From: Rhodovulum visakhapatnamense
Lineage (GTDB): Bacteria > Pseudomonadota > Alphaproteobacteria > Rhodobacterales > Rhodobacteraceae
NCBI RefSeq assembly: GCF_004365965.1
Contig: NZ_SOEB01000002.1
Span: forward strand, 124,001 to 188,000
Length of the DNA stretch: 64,000 nt
Direction: 5' to 3'
The notes under the pieces were generated by a model. That model was not told where the DNA came from. It saw nothing but the letters and a program-made list of their open reading frames with translations, and ran no database searches. Both the position numbers and the translations under genes were made by a program. Numbering within the stretch: the stretch's first letter is position 1; every line of letters starts with the position of its first letter. This document shows, one piece after another, positions 50,730-59,770 of the stretch.

Positions 50730-52531
50730 GCGCGCCGTCCACCGCCCCCCGAAAAGGCCCGACCCCCTGGCTTGCCACCTGGCAGCGGCTGATGGAGGGC
50801 GTCGGCCCCGAGGCCGCGCCCGGGCTGCGCCGCGCGATCCTGGGCCTTCTGGCCGCCGCGATCCTGCAGGGGCTGGCGCTGGCCTCGATCGTGCCGGTCT
50901 TCACCGCGCTCTTTTCCCGCCGCGACCTGACCGACGGGCTGGTCTGGCTTGCCGTCTTCACCGCGCTGACGGTGGCCGCTTCGGTCCTGCGCTGGCGCGC
51001 CCAGGGCTTCGACTATGACGGGCAGATGTCGGCCGCGACCAACCGCCTGCGCCTCAGGCTCGGCGCCCAGCTTCGCCGGATGCCCCTGGAAACCCTGCAG
51101 GAAAGCCGCACCGGCGAGCTGAACTCGATGGTGCTGAACTCGGTCGACGAGACGCTGCAGACCACGCTGACGATCCTCAACCTGATCTTCATCGCGGTGG
51201 TGACCCCCTTTGCCACCGGGATTGCGCTGTTTGCCGTCGACTGGCGCATGGCGCTGGCCTTCCTTGCGGTCTTCCCGGCGATCCTGCCGCTTTACCGCTG
51301 GCGCCGCCCGGCGATGGGGCGCGGCAAGCGCATCCTCGCCCAGGCCCATCAGGAGGCCAATGCCGACGTCCTGGAATACGCCCAGGGCCTGCCGGTGCTG
51401 CGCGCCGCGCGTCAGGCCGGATCGAAGGCCGAGCGGCTGGCCAAGACCTTCGAAAAGCTCGAGGCGATCCAGGCCTACGGCCACCGCAAGGGCGAGAAAC
51501 CCAACATCCTCGTCGCCTCGGTGGTCGAGTTGGGGCTGGTGCTGGTGCTGGCGCTTGGTGCCGGGCTGGTGGCCTTCGGCGCGCTGGATCTGGCGGCGCT
51601 GGCGGGGCTTCTGGTGATCGTGGCGCGGCTGTCGGAACCGCTGTCGACCTTCATCCTCTACACCGCCATGGTCGAACTGATCGAATCCGCCCTGGACCGG
51701 ATCGCCGCGCTGATGCGGATCGAGCCCTTGCCCCAGGACGACCCCGCCGCAGTGCCCGACCGGTTCGATATCGAGTTCGACGCCGTCACCTTCCGCTATG
51801 CGCAGGCCCCGGACCCCGCCCTGAAGGGCATCAGCCTGCGCCTGCCCGCGCGCAGCCTGACCGCTCTGGTGGGACCCTCGGGGTCCGGCAAGACCACACT
51901 GACCAAGCTGCTGATGCGCCAGTCCGACCCGCAAGAGGGCGCGATCCGGATCGGTGGCGTCGATCTGCGCCGGATCCCGGCCGACCGGCTGGCCGGTCTG
52001 ATCTCGGTGGTGTTCCAGGACGTCTATCTCTTCAATGACACGGTCGCGGCCAATATCCGCATGGCCCGCCCCGGCGCCACCGAGGCCGAGCTGCGCGCCG
52101 CCGCCGAGGCCGCCCATTGCCTCGAGTTCATCGAGCGGCTGCCAAAGGGCTGGGACACGCCGCTCGGCGATATCGGCGGGCGGCTGTCGGGCGGCGAACG
52201 GCAGCGGATCTCGATCGCGCGGGCGCTGCTGAAGGATGCGCCGATCGTGATCCTCGACGAGCCCACCGCGGCGCTCGACACCGAAAGCGAGCTGTCGGTG
52301 CAGCGCGCCATCGACGCTCTGGTCCGCGACAAGACGGTGCTGGTCATCGCGCACCGGCTGTCGACGGTGGCCGGGGCGGATCGGCTTCTGGTGCTGGAGG
52401 AAGGCCGCCTGACGGCGCAGGGTCGCCATGCCGAGCTTCTGGCCTGCCCGGGCCGCTACCGCCGCATGTGGGAGGCGCAGATGCGGGCCAAGGACTGGCA
52501 TCTGGTTCCCGCAGGCACGTCGGCCCATTGA
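50726..52531 (+). CDS. ABC half-transporter, membrane plus ATPase (YbtQ/IrtB-like)
   Basis: 601 residues with the same organisation as its partner: six helices to about residue 330, then the ATPase with GPSGSGKTT, RLSGGERQRISIARALL and IVILDEPTAALDTESE. The ATG overlaps the upstream stop (ATGA). Sequence identity to the partner is moderate, as expected for a heterodimer. Confidence 0.82.
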   Translation: MSAPSTAPRKGPTPWLATWQRLMEGVGPEAAPGLRRAILGLLAAAILQGLALASIVPVFTALFSRRDLTDGLVWLAVFTALTVAASVLRWRAQGFDYDGQMSAATNRLRLRLGAQLRRMPLETLQESRTGELNSMVLNSVDETLQTTLTILNLIFIAVVTPFATGIALFAVDWRMALAFLAVFPAILPLYRWRRPAMGRGKRILAQAHQEANADVLEYAQGLPVLRAARQAGSKAERLAKTFEKLEAIQAYGHRKGEKPNILVASVVELGLVLVLALGAGLVAFGALDLAALAGLLVIVARLSEPLSTFILYTAMVELIESALDRIAALMRIEPLPQDDPAAVPDRFDIEFDAVTFRYAQAPDPALKGISLRLPARSLTALVGPSGSGKTTLTKLLMRQSDPQEGAIRIGGVDLRRIPADRLAGLISVVFQDVYLFNDTVAANIRMARPGATEAELRAAAEAAHCLEFIERLPKGWDTPLGDIGGRLSGGERQRISIARALLKDAPIVILDEPTAALDTESELSVQRAIDALVRDKTVLVIAHRLSTVAGADRLLVLEEGRLTAQGRHAELLACPGRYRRMWEAQMRAKDWHLVPAGTSAH

Positions 52532-52694
52532 GGTCCTCCAGAGGATCGGAGCCGACGCGATGAGCCGATGTCGGGGCGGACAGGGCATCACGCGATCCTG
52601 CCGGTGAATGCCCCGAAAAGCGGCGCACATCGGCCCGTCATCCGGCCGAGGCAGGATGGACGATCGGTCATGTGGCACGCGCGCGGGCGATCTG

Positions 52695-52724
52695 GCGGGC
52701 AGACCATGACATTCGTCTGCCCGC
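52695..52724. terminator. Hairpin between convergent ABC and XRE genes
   Basis: GCGGGCAGAC (52695-52704) and GTCTGCCCGC (52715-52724) are perfect inverted copies around a 10-base loop, 20 bases beyond the XRE gene stop and 163 bases after the ABC gene stop. No T tract; probably a bidirectional terminator. Confidence 0.5.
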
Positions 52725-52744
52725 AGACGCCGGAGGCGGCCGCG

Positions 52745-53359
52745 CTACCAGACGGGCGGCGTTGTGATCCAGAGCACGCGCGTGCGACCGTCGGACAGAT
52801 TGCGGAACTTGTGCGGCAACACGCTTTCGAAATGGAAGGAATCGCCTTCGTTCAGGTGGAAGGCGTGGCCGTCGATCCAGATCTCCAGACTTCCGACAAG
52901 AACGAGTCCGCATTCCTCGCCGACATGACGATAGGCGTCCTCGCCCGACCCGCCGCCCGGCTGAAGGACGATATCCATCACCTGCAGTGCCCCCGAATCG
53001 TGCGCGGTCAGGAAGGATTTCACCATGCCGCGATCGCCGAAATCGACGCTGCGACGACGGTCGGCGCGCACGATCATTCGGGCCTCGCGCTCGGACGGGC
53101 GGTCGTCCCAGACGAAAAGCGACAGGACCGGAATGTCGAGCACGCCGCAGATTGCCCGCAGGACCCGGATCGATGGCGAAGAGATGCCGCGCTCGATCTG
53201 GCTCATCAGGCCGACAGAGATGCCCGCGCCGTCCGCGACCTGCTTTAGCGACATGTCCCGCCCCTGACGGGCGCGCCGCACGGCCTGACCCAGCGACAGG
53301 TCCGCTTCGACGGTCCCGGCGGGATCGGTGTCGGGCAAGTTGGGGTCGGATCGAGTCAT
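52745..53359 (-). CDS. XRE-family regulator with C-terminal cupin domain (PuuR-like)
   Basis: 204 residues. The helix-turn-helix is at about 25-80 (LGQAVRRARQGRDMSLKQVADGAGISVGLMSQIERG). A hydrophobic linker follows, then a cupin domain (about 125-200: VLQPGGGSGEDAYRHVGEECGLVL, LNEGDSFHFESVLPHKF). This architecture is that of PuuR and similar repressors that sense amines or amino acids. It is divergent from an amino acid transporter and an amine oxidase. Three TTCAC-N4-GTGAA-type repeats lie in the shared promoter, one of them 10 bases upstream of its own start, consistent with autoregulation. Confidence 0.88.
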   Translation of the reverse strand: MTRSDPNLPDTDPAGTVEADLSLGQAVRRARQGRDMSLKQVADGAGISVGLMSQIERGISSPSIRVLRAICGVLDIPVLSLFVWDDRPSEREARMIVRADRRRSVDFGDRGMVKSFLTAHDSGALQVMDIVLQPGGGSGEDAYRHVGEECGLVLVGSLEIWIDGHAFHLNEGDSFHFESVLPHKFRNLSDGRTRVLWITTPPVW

Positions 53360-53368
53360 CGCTTCTTT

Positions 53369-53382
53369 TTCACGCAGGTGAA
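53369..53382. promoter_or_regulatory. Operator repeat TTCAC-N4-GTGAA, copy 1
   Basis: TTCACGCAGGTGAA, exact arms. It lies 10 to 23 bases upstream of the XRE-cupin start codon, where a bound repressor would block its own gene. Confidence 0.6.
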
Positions 53383-53444
53383 CCCAAAACTACGCATTCG
53401 ATGCTGCCTGCCGCAAGCGAAAAGACAGGGGAACGCCCGGGATT

Positions 53445-53458
53445 TTCGCCCAGGTGAA
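53445..53458. promoter_or_regulatory. Operator repeat, copy 2 (one mismatch)
   Basis: TTCGCCCAGGTGAA: the left arm has G for A; the right arm and spacer length match copies 1 and 3. Centred between the two divergent genes. Confidence 0.5.
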
Positions 53459-53493
53459 GACATGCGGAAATTTCTCTTGCAAAGGGGAAAATG

Positions 53494-53507
53494 TTCACTA
53501 GCGTGAA
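53494..53507. promoter_or_regulatory. Operator repeat TTCAC-N4-GTGAA, copy 3
   Basis: TTCACTAGCGTGAA, exact arms, immediately before the AT-rich ATTATAAC that could be a -10 region of the transporter operon, 88 bases upstream of its first start codon. Confidence 0.6.
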
Positions 53508-53594
53508 ATTATAACAGATCGGGACGCGACGGACATGCAGGGCACCCTGCCCGGATCTGCTGCGCATCGACGCCCGCCAACAGGAGATCCGTTC

Positions 53595-54335
53595 ATGAAA
53601 CTGAAAGTTCCGATGCTCGCCGCCGCGGCTGCGATGGTCGCAACCCTCGCGCAGGCAGCCGACAGTCTGAAAGTCGGCGTGACCACGACAGGCATTCCGT
53701 TCACCTTCGTCGACACCGCGACGCAACAGCCGACCGGGGCGATGGTCGACCTGGCCCAAGCCATCGCCGAGGAAATGAACGCCAACGCGGCATTCGAGAT
53801 CACCCAGTTCTCGGCCCTGATCCCGGCCCTGACCACGGGCAAGATCGACGTGATTTCGGCCGGCATGTACGCCACCGACAAGCGCCGGGAGGTCGTCGAT
53901 TTCTCGACCCCGGTCTACAGCTATGGCGACGCGCTGTTCGTGGCCGCGGGCGACGGCACGGCCTACCAGCTTGACGATCTGAAGGGCGAGGTGATCGGCG
54001 CCCAGATCGGCACGACCTTCGCCGACAAGCTGCAGGCGCTGGGGATCTTCAAGGAGGTCAAGCTTTACGACAGCCTCGTCGACATCATGCGCGACGTGAA
54101 GCTGGGCCGGATCAAGGCGGGGGTGGGCGACGAACCGATCATCGCCTACCAGGTCTCGCAGAACCCGGGTCTTGGTGTGCATCTGGTCGAGGGCTACACG
54201 CCGATGGGCAAGGGCGACGTGGCGCTGGCCGTGTCGAAGGACAATCCCGATCTGCTGAAAGCCGTCGACGCCGCCATTGCCGGGATGCAGGCCAGCGGCA
54301 AGCTGGACGAGATCTTCGCGAAATACGGCCTCTGA
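53595..54335 (+). CDS. Polar amino acid ABC transporter substrate-binding protein
   Basis: 246 residues with signal peptide MKLKVPMLAAAAAMVATLAQA. The type II (SBP_bac_3) fold is shown by LKVGVTTTGIPFTFVDTATQ, GKIDVISAGMYATDKRREVVDFSTP near 90-115 and LDEIFAKYGL at the end. AGGAG precedes the ATG. It is the first gene of a four-gene operon with a permease, an ATPase and an FAD oxidase. The ligand is probably a cationic or polar amino acid or amine. Confidence 0.88.
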   Translation: MKLKVPMLAAAAAMVATLAQAADSLKVGVTTTGIPFTFVDTATQQPTGAMVDLAQAIAEEMNANAAFEITQFSALIPALTTGKIDVISAGMYATDKRREVVDFSTPVYSYGDALFVAAGDGTAYQLDDLKGEVIGAQIGTTFADKLQALGIFKEVKLYDSLVDIMRDVKLGRIKAGVGDEPIIAYQVSQNPGLGVHLVEGYTPMGKGDVALAVSKDNPDLLKAVDAAIAGMQASGKLDEIFAKYGL

Positions 54336-54435
54336 CGGGCGCGCGGCCCGGGCGCCTGCGGTCGCGTCCGGGCCGCCCCCCCCTGAGCCCCCCCTGCGAC
54401 AGCCCCCCTGAACGGAAAGACGAACGGAAAGATGA

Positions 54436-55092
54436 ATGGCGCCACTTCTTGACCGGGTGCAGGACTACCTGCCGCTTCTGACCCAGGGCCTCTGGCTGAC
54501 CGTTGCGGTCACGATCCTGGCGCTGGTGCTGGCATCGGCGCTGGGGCTGGTCTGGGCGATTCTGCGGACCTCGGGCCGACGCTATCTCTCGGGACCCGCG
54601 CGCTTCGTGGTCGAGTTCCTGCGCGGCATCCCGATTCTCGTGATGCTGTTCTACATCTACTTCGTGCTGCCAGAGCTGGGGATCGATCTGACCGCCTTTC
54701 AGGCCGGGGTGATCGGTCTGGCGCTGATCTATTCCTGCTATATCGGGGAAACCTTCCGCGGCGGGATCGAGGCGGTGGACCGGGGCCAGACCGAGGCCGC
54801 GAAGTCCATCGGCATGCGCCACGGCAAGATGATGCGCCGCGTGGTGCTGCCGCAGGCGATCCGGATCGCCCTGCCGCCCTATGGCAACAACATGGTGATG
54901 CTGCTCAAGGACAGCTCGCAGGTTTCGGTGATCTCGGTGGCCGAACTGACCATGCAGGGCAAGATGCTGGCCTCGTCCACCTTCGACAACATGACCGTCT
55001 TCACCCTGGTTGCGGCTCTTTATCTCTGCCTGACGATCCCGCTGAACATGGTGATGCGGCAGGTCGAACGCCGGATGGGAGCGGCCCGATGA
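54436..55092 (+). CDS. Polar amino acid ABC transporter permease (HisM/GlnP type)
   Basis: 218 residues with five helices. It has the family motif EFLRGIPILVMLFYIYF near 68, and AAKSIGMRHGKMMRRVVLPQAIRIALPPYGN near 118-148, the EAA-like loop that contacts the ATPase. Only one permease gene is present, so it should act as a homodimer. The start overlaps an out-of-frame ATG four bases earlier that soon stops. Confidence 0.88.
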   Translation: MAPLLDRVQDYLPLLTQGLWLTVAVTILALVLASALGLVWAILRTSGRRYLSGPARFVVEFLRGIPILVMLFYIYFVLPELGIDLTAFQAGVIGLALIYSCYIGETFRGGIEAVDRGQTEAAKSIGMRHGKMMRRVVLPQAIRIALPPYGNNMVMLLKDSSQVSVISVAELTMQGKMLASSTFDNMTVFTLVAALYLCLTIPLNMVMRQVERRMGAAR

Positions 55093-55820
55093 TCCGTTTT
55101 ACCGATGTGCACAAGTCCTTCGGCTCGCTCGAGGTGTTGAAGGGGATCGATGCCGAGGTGGCCAAGGGCGAAACCGTCTGCCTGATCGGGCCGTCGGGGT
55201 CCGGGAAGTCCACGCTTTTGCGCTGCGTGAACGGGCTTGAGGATTACCAGCAGGGCGAGATTGCCATCGAAGGCGCCCGGGTCGATGCCCACGCGCCGTC
55301 GATCCACCAGATCCGGACCCAGGTGGCGATGGTGTTTCAGCGCTTCAACCTGTTTCCGCACCGCACCGCGCTGGAAAACGTGATGGAGGGGCCCCTGCAT
55401 GTCCTTGGCGAACCGAAGGCCGAGGTCCGCGACCGGGCCGAGGATCACCTGAGACGCGTCGGGCTGGCCGACAAGATGAACGCCTATCCCGCCTCGCTGT
55501 CGGGCGGCCAGCAACAGCGCGTGGCCATCGCCCGCGCCCTTGCGATGCGGCCGCGGGCGATCCTGATGGATGAACCCACCTCGGCGCTTGATCCCGAAAC
55601 GGTCGGCGACGTGCTGTCGGTGATGGCAGACCTTGCCCATGAGCACATGACGATGCTGGTCGTGACCCATGAAATCCAGTTCGCCCGCGAGGCCGCCGAC
55701 CGGGTGCTGTTTCTCGATGGCGGGTGCATCGTCGAACAGGGTCCCGCCGCAGATGTGCTGACCTCTCCGCAGCATCCGCGGACGCAGGATTTCCTGCGGC
55801 GCGTCACCCATCCGGTGTGA
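55089..55820 (+). CDS. Polar amino acid ABC transporter ATP-binding protein (GlnQ type)
   Basis: 243 residues. Walker A GPSGSGKST near 38, VFQRFNLFPHRTALENV near 85, signature LSGGQQQRVAIARALAM near 138 and Walker B ILMDEPTSALDPE. Coupled to the permease by an ATGA overlap and followed after four bases by the oxidase gene. Confidence 0.92.
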   Translation: MIRFTDVHKSFGSLEVLKGIDAEVAKGETVCLIGPSGSGKSTLLRCVNGLEDYQQGEIAIEGARVDAHAPSIHQIRTQVAMVFQRFNLFPHRTALENVMEGPLHVLGEPKAEVRDRAEDHLRRVGLADKMNAYPASLSGGQQQRVAIARALAMRPRAILMDEPTSALDPETVGDVLSVMADLAHEHMTMLVVTHEIQFAREAADRVLFLDGGCIVEQGPAADVLTSPQHPRTQDFLRRVTHPV

Positions 55821-55824
55821 TCCG

Positions 55825-57090
55825 ATGACCGACAAGCCGCAATCGCTCTGGGCCGCGACGGCCCGCCCCGGCCCCGACCTGTCCCCGCTTGCCGAAAGCC
55901 GCCGGACCGACGTTCTGGTCATCGGCGGCGGGTTCACCGGGCTTTCGACCGCGCTGCATCTGGCCGAGGCGGGCGTCGCCGTGACCCTGCTGGAGGCCGA
56001 AACCCCCGGCCATGGCGGCTCGGGGCGCAATGGCGGGCAGGTCATTCCGGGCCTGAAGGACGATCCCGACGGTCTGGACGCGCTTTTCGGCCCGGCGGCC
56101 ACCGCCTTCGCGGGCGGCACGGCCGATATCCTCTTCGATCTGGTCGCCCGCCACGGCATCGACTGCGACGCAAGCCGCGACGGCTGGATCCAGGCCAGCC
56201 TCAAGGACAGTCACCTGCCTGCGCTGGAACGCCGGATGGCCCAATGGCAGGTGCGCGGCGCCCCGGTCGAGTGGCTGGATGCGCAGGCCATCGCAGAGGC
56301 CACCGGAACCCGTCGGTTCCGCGGCGGCTGGCGCGACCTGCGGGCGGGTCGGGTGCACCCGCTGAACTATGTCCAGGGGCTTGCGGCCGCGGCCCGGCGG
56401 ACCGGCGCCGATCTTTTCGCGCACAGCCGCGTCGTCGAGATCCGCCGCACCGACGCGGGCTGGCAGGCCCGTACGCAATCGGGCGCGACGGTCACGGCCG
56501 ACCGGGTCGTTCTGGTGACCAATGCCTATACGCCGCCGAACCTCTATCGACGCATCGAGACGACGCTGGTTGCAGCCAACAGCATCCAGATTGCGACCCC
56601 TCCCCTTCCGCCCGATCTGCTCAAGCGTATCCTGCCCGGGCGCTCTGTCCTGTCCGAAAGCCGCCGTGTCGGCACCTATTTCCGCATCGGTCCCGGCAAC
56701 CGCCTGATGATCGGCGGGCGCGGGCGCTTTTCGCATGGGGGGACCCCGGCGGATTATGGCATTATCGAACGGGAATTGCGGGCCTTCTTCCCCGAGGCCG
56801 CCCGTCTCGGGGTCGAGTATCGCTGGTCGGGCCGGGTCGGGATGACCGCCGACCATCGCGTTCGCCTGTTCGAGCCGGACACGGGCATGATCGTGGCGAT
56901 GGGCTATAACGGGCGCGGCGTGGCCCTTGGCACCGCAATGGGCAAGGCGCTGGCCGATCACCTTGCCAGAGGCACCCCATTGCCGCTTCCCTCGCGCAAG
57001 ATCGACCCGCTGCCGTTTCACCGGTTTCACCGCAGCTACGGGGCGGCCGCGATCGCCTGGTACCGCCTGCGCGACGCGCTGGAGCGCTGA
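55825..57090 (+). CDS. FAD-dependent amine/amino-acid oxidoreductase (DAO family, PuuB-like)
   Basis: 421 residues. The FAD-binding motif VLVIGGGFTGLSTALHLAE lies near 31, followed by LLEAETPGHGGSGRNGGQV, the GHGASGRNGG-type block of gamma-glutamylputrescine oxidase-like enzymes. A C-terminal GYNGRGVALGTAMGKALADHL closes the DAO fold. It probably oxidises the compound brought in by the transporter. Together with a PuuR-like regulator this resembles an amine-catabolic unit, but no glutamyl-amine ligase or aldehyde dehydrogenase is next to it. Confidence 0.85.
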   Translation: MTDKPQSLWAATARPGPDLSPLAESRRTDVLVIGGGFTGLSTALHLAEAGVAVTLLEAETPGHGGSGRNGGQVIPGLKDDPDGLDALFGPAATAFAGGTADILFDLVARHGIDCDASRDGWIQASLKDSHLPALERRMAQWQVRGAPVEWLDAQAIAEATGTRRFRGGWRDLRAGRVHPLNYVQGLAAAARRTGADLFAHSRVVEIRRTDAGWQARTQSGATVTADRVVLVTNAYTPPNLYRRIETTLVAANSIQIATPPLPPDLLKRILPGRSVLSESRRVGTYFRIGPGNRLMIGGRGRFSHGGTPADYGIIERELRAFFPEAARLGVEYRWSGRVGMTADHRVRLFEPDTGMIVAMGYNGRGVALGTAMGKALADHLARGTPLPLPSRKIDPLPFHRFHRSYGAAAIAWYRLRDALER

Positions 57091-57689
57091 CGGCGACCTT
57101 GCGGGGGACTCTCCGTCATCGCCACTCATAGGGCACACGTGCAGGGACGCGACCGGTCTCATCGCCCGCGAAGTCCCGTCGGGCCTGAGGCCGCCTGGGG
57201 TCCGGACCATCCGGTCGGATACATTCCGCATCTCGCCTGCGGTGGCCTTGGGCCGGACATCTTGGTGCGACCGTTCGCGGCGACGGCGATGCGGCCCTGT
57301 CAGGCGATGCCGCCGCCGACCGAACCGGGACTTTCGGCGCGCTCCCCGGAAGAGATCGCGCGTTACAGGAGGAAGCGGCCCTCGATATCCACCACGCCCC
57401 CTTTGGCTCCTGCGTCGGCTTCGGGCGAAGCAGGTGAACCGGCGGCCGCCGCCACCCGTTGCGCAGCCTGTCGGGCACGTTGCGCGTTGACGCCTCGACC
57501 GCGGGCATCCGAAGCTTCTGGCTGCGGATGCCCGTCTTCCTATGGCCATGCGCGAATGCCACCTTGGCGCAAGCCGACCGTCCTGCCCCTATGGACGCAG
57601 CGGCGGTCGAGAGGCGGGTTCAGGCCGAACGTTCGACCGTGCCAAAGGGCCTCGATGACCCTCTTTGACCTCGAATATCGACCCCTGCC
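57091..57689. other. 600-bp stretch without a supportable gene
   Basis: Lies between the convergent oxidase gene and paaZ. Open frames on both strands are low-complexity shadows without ribosome sites or recognisable domains. I see no strong hairpin or repeat. Confidence 0.55.
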
Positions 57690-59756
57690 TCATTCCCCCG
57701 CCTGCGGCCAGGTGTTCGCGACCAGCGTCAGGACATCGTAAAGCGCGACCGTTTCGTCCTTCTGGTTCGTCACCCGACAATCCCAGCGGACCTCGCCATA
57801 CTCGGCGGTCTCGCGCGGGTTGATCTCCTTGCAGGTCAGACAGACGCTCAGGCTGTCGCCGAAATAGACCGGCGTCAGGAACCGCAGGTTGTCGACCCCG
57901 TAATTGGCCAGGACCGGCCCCGGCGCGGGGTCGACGAAAAGCCCCGCCGCGAAGGAGGCGATCAGATAGCCATGGGCGACGCGATCCTCGAAGAACGGGT
58001 TCGCGCGGGCGGCCTCGCTGTCCATATGGGCGTAGAAGGTGTCGCCGGTGAACTCGGCGAAATGCTCGACGTCGGCCTTCGTGACCTCGCGGGACGCGGT
58101 CGTGACCCGATCGCCGATCTGCAGTTCGGCCAGCGACTTGCGGAACGGATGCGCCCCGGTTCGCGCGGCGGCGCCCTCGATCCAGCGGCCGGTGACGGCA
58201 GACAGAAGCCGTGGCGCGCCCTGCACCGCCGTCCGCTGCATGTAATGCCGGACCGCACGCATGCCGCCCAGCTCCTCGCCACCGCCGGCCCGGCCCGGCC
58301 CGCCATGGACCAGCGGCGCCAGCGGCGAGCCATGCCCGGTCGAGCTTTTGGCCGAGGCCCGGTTGCCGATCATCACCCGGCCGTGGAACGGCGCCATGCC
58401 GATCACCATCTCGGCGGCAAGATCCGGGTCGTCGGTGAAGACCGAGGCGACCAGCGATCCCTTGCCGCGCCGCGCCAGCGCCACCGCCTCGGCGGCATCG
58501 CCATAGGGCATCAGGGTGGCCACCGGCCCGAAGGCCTCGACATCGTGGACGGCCTTGGCCGCGAACGGGTCGGCGCAATGCAGCAGCACCGGGTTGAGGA
58601 AGGCCCCGGCCCCGGCATCGCCCGAGACGACCGAAACCGCCTCCGCGTCGCCGCAGACGATTCTGGCCTCGGCGGCCAGTTCGGCGATGCGCGCGCGCAC
58701 CTCGGCGCGCTGATCGAGGCTGGCCAGCGGCCCCATCCGCACCTCGGCATCGCCCGGAAGCCCGACCGGCGTCCTGGCAAAGCGCGCGGCCAGCCCCTCG
58801 ATCACCGCGTCTTCCAGCCCCGCGGGCACCAGGACGCGGCGGATGGCGGTGCATTTCTGCCCGGCCTTGGCGGTCATCTCGCGCGCCACCTCGCGGACAA
58901 AAAGGTCGAATTCCGGCGTGCCCGGCACCGCATCGGCACCCAGCACCGAGGCGTTGAGGCTGTCGGCCTCCATCGTGAATCGGGTCGCCTGCGCCACCAG
59001 CGCGGGATGGCGCTTCAGCATCTGCCCGGTCGCGGCCGAACCGGTGAAGGTCACCGCATCCTGGCCGGTCACATGGTCCAGAAGATCCCCGGCCGAGCCC
59101 GCGACAAGCTGCAGCGCGCCCGCGGGCAGGATCCCGGTCTCGACGATCCGGCGCACCACCAGTTCGGTCAGGTAGGCGGTCTGGCTGGCGGGTTTCACGA
59201 GGCAGGGCACGCCCGCGATCAGCGAGGGCGCGATCTTTTCCAGCATCCCCCAGACCGGGAAGTTGTAGGCGTTGATATGGATCGAGATACCGGTCAGCGG
59301 GGTCAGGATGTGCTGGCCCGCAAAGCTGCCGTCGCGCGACAGCGGCTCGACCGGGCCTTCGGTCAGCACCCGGGTATTGGGCAGCTCGCGCCGCGCCTTC
59401 GAGGCCAGCGTCAGCAGCGTGCCGATGCCGCCCTCGATGTCGATCCAGCCATCGGCGCGGGTGGCGCCGGTATGCAGGCTTTCGGCGTAGAATTCTTCCT
59501 TCAGCTCCATCAGCCGAAGGCCCAGCGCCTTCAGCATCAGCGCCCGTTCGTGGATCGTCATCGCCCGCAGCGCGGCACCGCCCGTCCGCCGCCCCCAGTC
59601 CAGCGCCGCGCCGAAATCGAGCCCCTCGGACCCGATCCGCGCCACCGGACGGCCGGTTGCGGCGTCGAGAAGGGTCGCGCCCTCGCCCGCCCCCGCTTGC
59701 CAATGGCCCGAGAGATAGCTTTCGAGGCGGCGGGGAATGGTCGCCGATCCGTCCAT
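57690..59756 (-). CDS. paaZ: Bifunctional oxepin-CoA hydrolase / 3-oxo-5,6-dehydrosuberyl-CoA semialdehyde dehydrogenase
   Basis: 688 residues (E. coli PaaZ has 681). The N-terminal aldehyde dehydrogenase domain (about 1-520) has FTGSAATGQ, the catalytic Glu in FTMEADSLN and the catalytic Cys in [10 protein letters not shown]. The C-terminal MaoC-type hydratase domain (about 545-680) has the hotdog active-site [11 protein letters not shown] (D-x4-H). It opens the oxepin ring and oxidises the aldehyde. AAGGAG precedes ATG 59756. It is the last gene of the minus-strand paa operon. Confidence 0.93.
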   Translation of the reverse strand: MDGSATIPRRLESYLSGHWQAGAGEGATLLDAATGRPVARIGSEGLDFGAALDWGRRTGGAALRAMTIHERALMLKALGLRLMELKEEFYAESLHTGATRADGWIDIEGGIGTLLTLASKARRELPNTRVLTEGPVEPLSRDGSFAGQHILTPLTGISIHINAYNFPVWGMLEKIAPSLIAGVPCLVKPASQTAYLTELVVRRIVETGILPAGALQLVAGSAGDLLDHVTGQDAVTFTGSAATGQMLKRHPALVAQATRFTMEADSLNASVLGADAVPGTPEFDLFVREVAREMTAKAGQKCTAIRRVLVPAGLEDAVIEGLAARFARTPVGLPGDAEVRMGPLASLDQRAEVRARIAELAAEARIVCGDAEAVSVVSGDAGAGAFLNPVLLHCADPFAAKAVHDVEAFGPVATLMPYGDAAEAVALARRGKGSLVASVFTDDPDLAAEMVIGMAPFHGRVMIGNRASAKSSTGHGSPLAPLVHGGPGRAGGGEELGGMRAVRHYMQRTAVQGAPRLLSAVTGRWIEGAAARTGAHPFRKSLAELQIGDRVTTASREVTKADVEHFAEFTGDTFYAHMDSEAARANPFFEDRVAHGYLIASFAAGLFVDPAPGPVLANYGVDNLRFLTPVYFGDSLSVCLTCKEINPRETAEYGEVRWDCRVTNQKDETVALYDVLTLVANTWPQAGE

Positions 59757-59770
59757 GGGGTGCTCCTTCG

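Noticed and set aside
54408-54435. Repeated GAACGGAAAGA before the amino acid permease
   Set aside because: Two short copies that include the ribosome site; most likely a local slippage duplication without independent function.
57116-57741. Frames of 140-200 codons between the oxidase gene and paaZ
   Set aside because: Low-complexity translations on both strands without start context; treated as non-coding.
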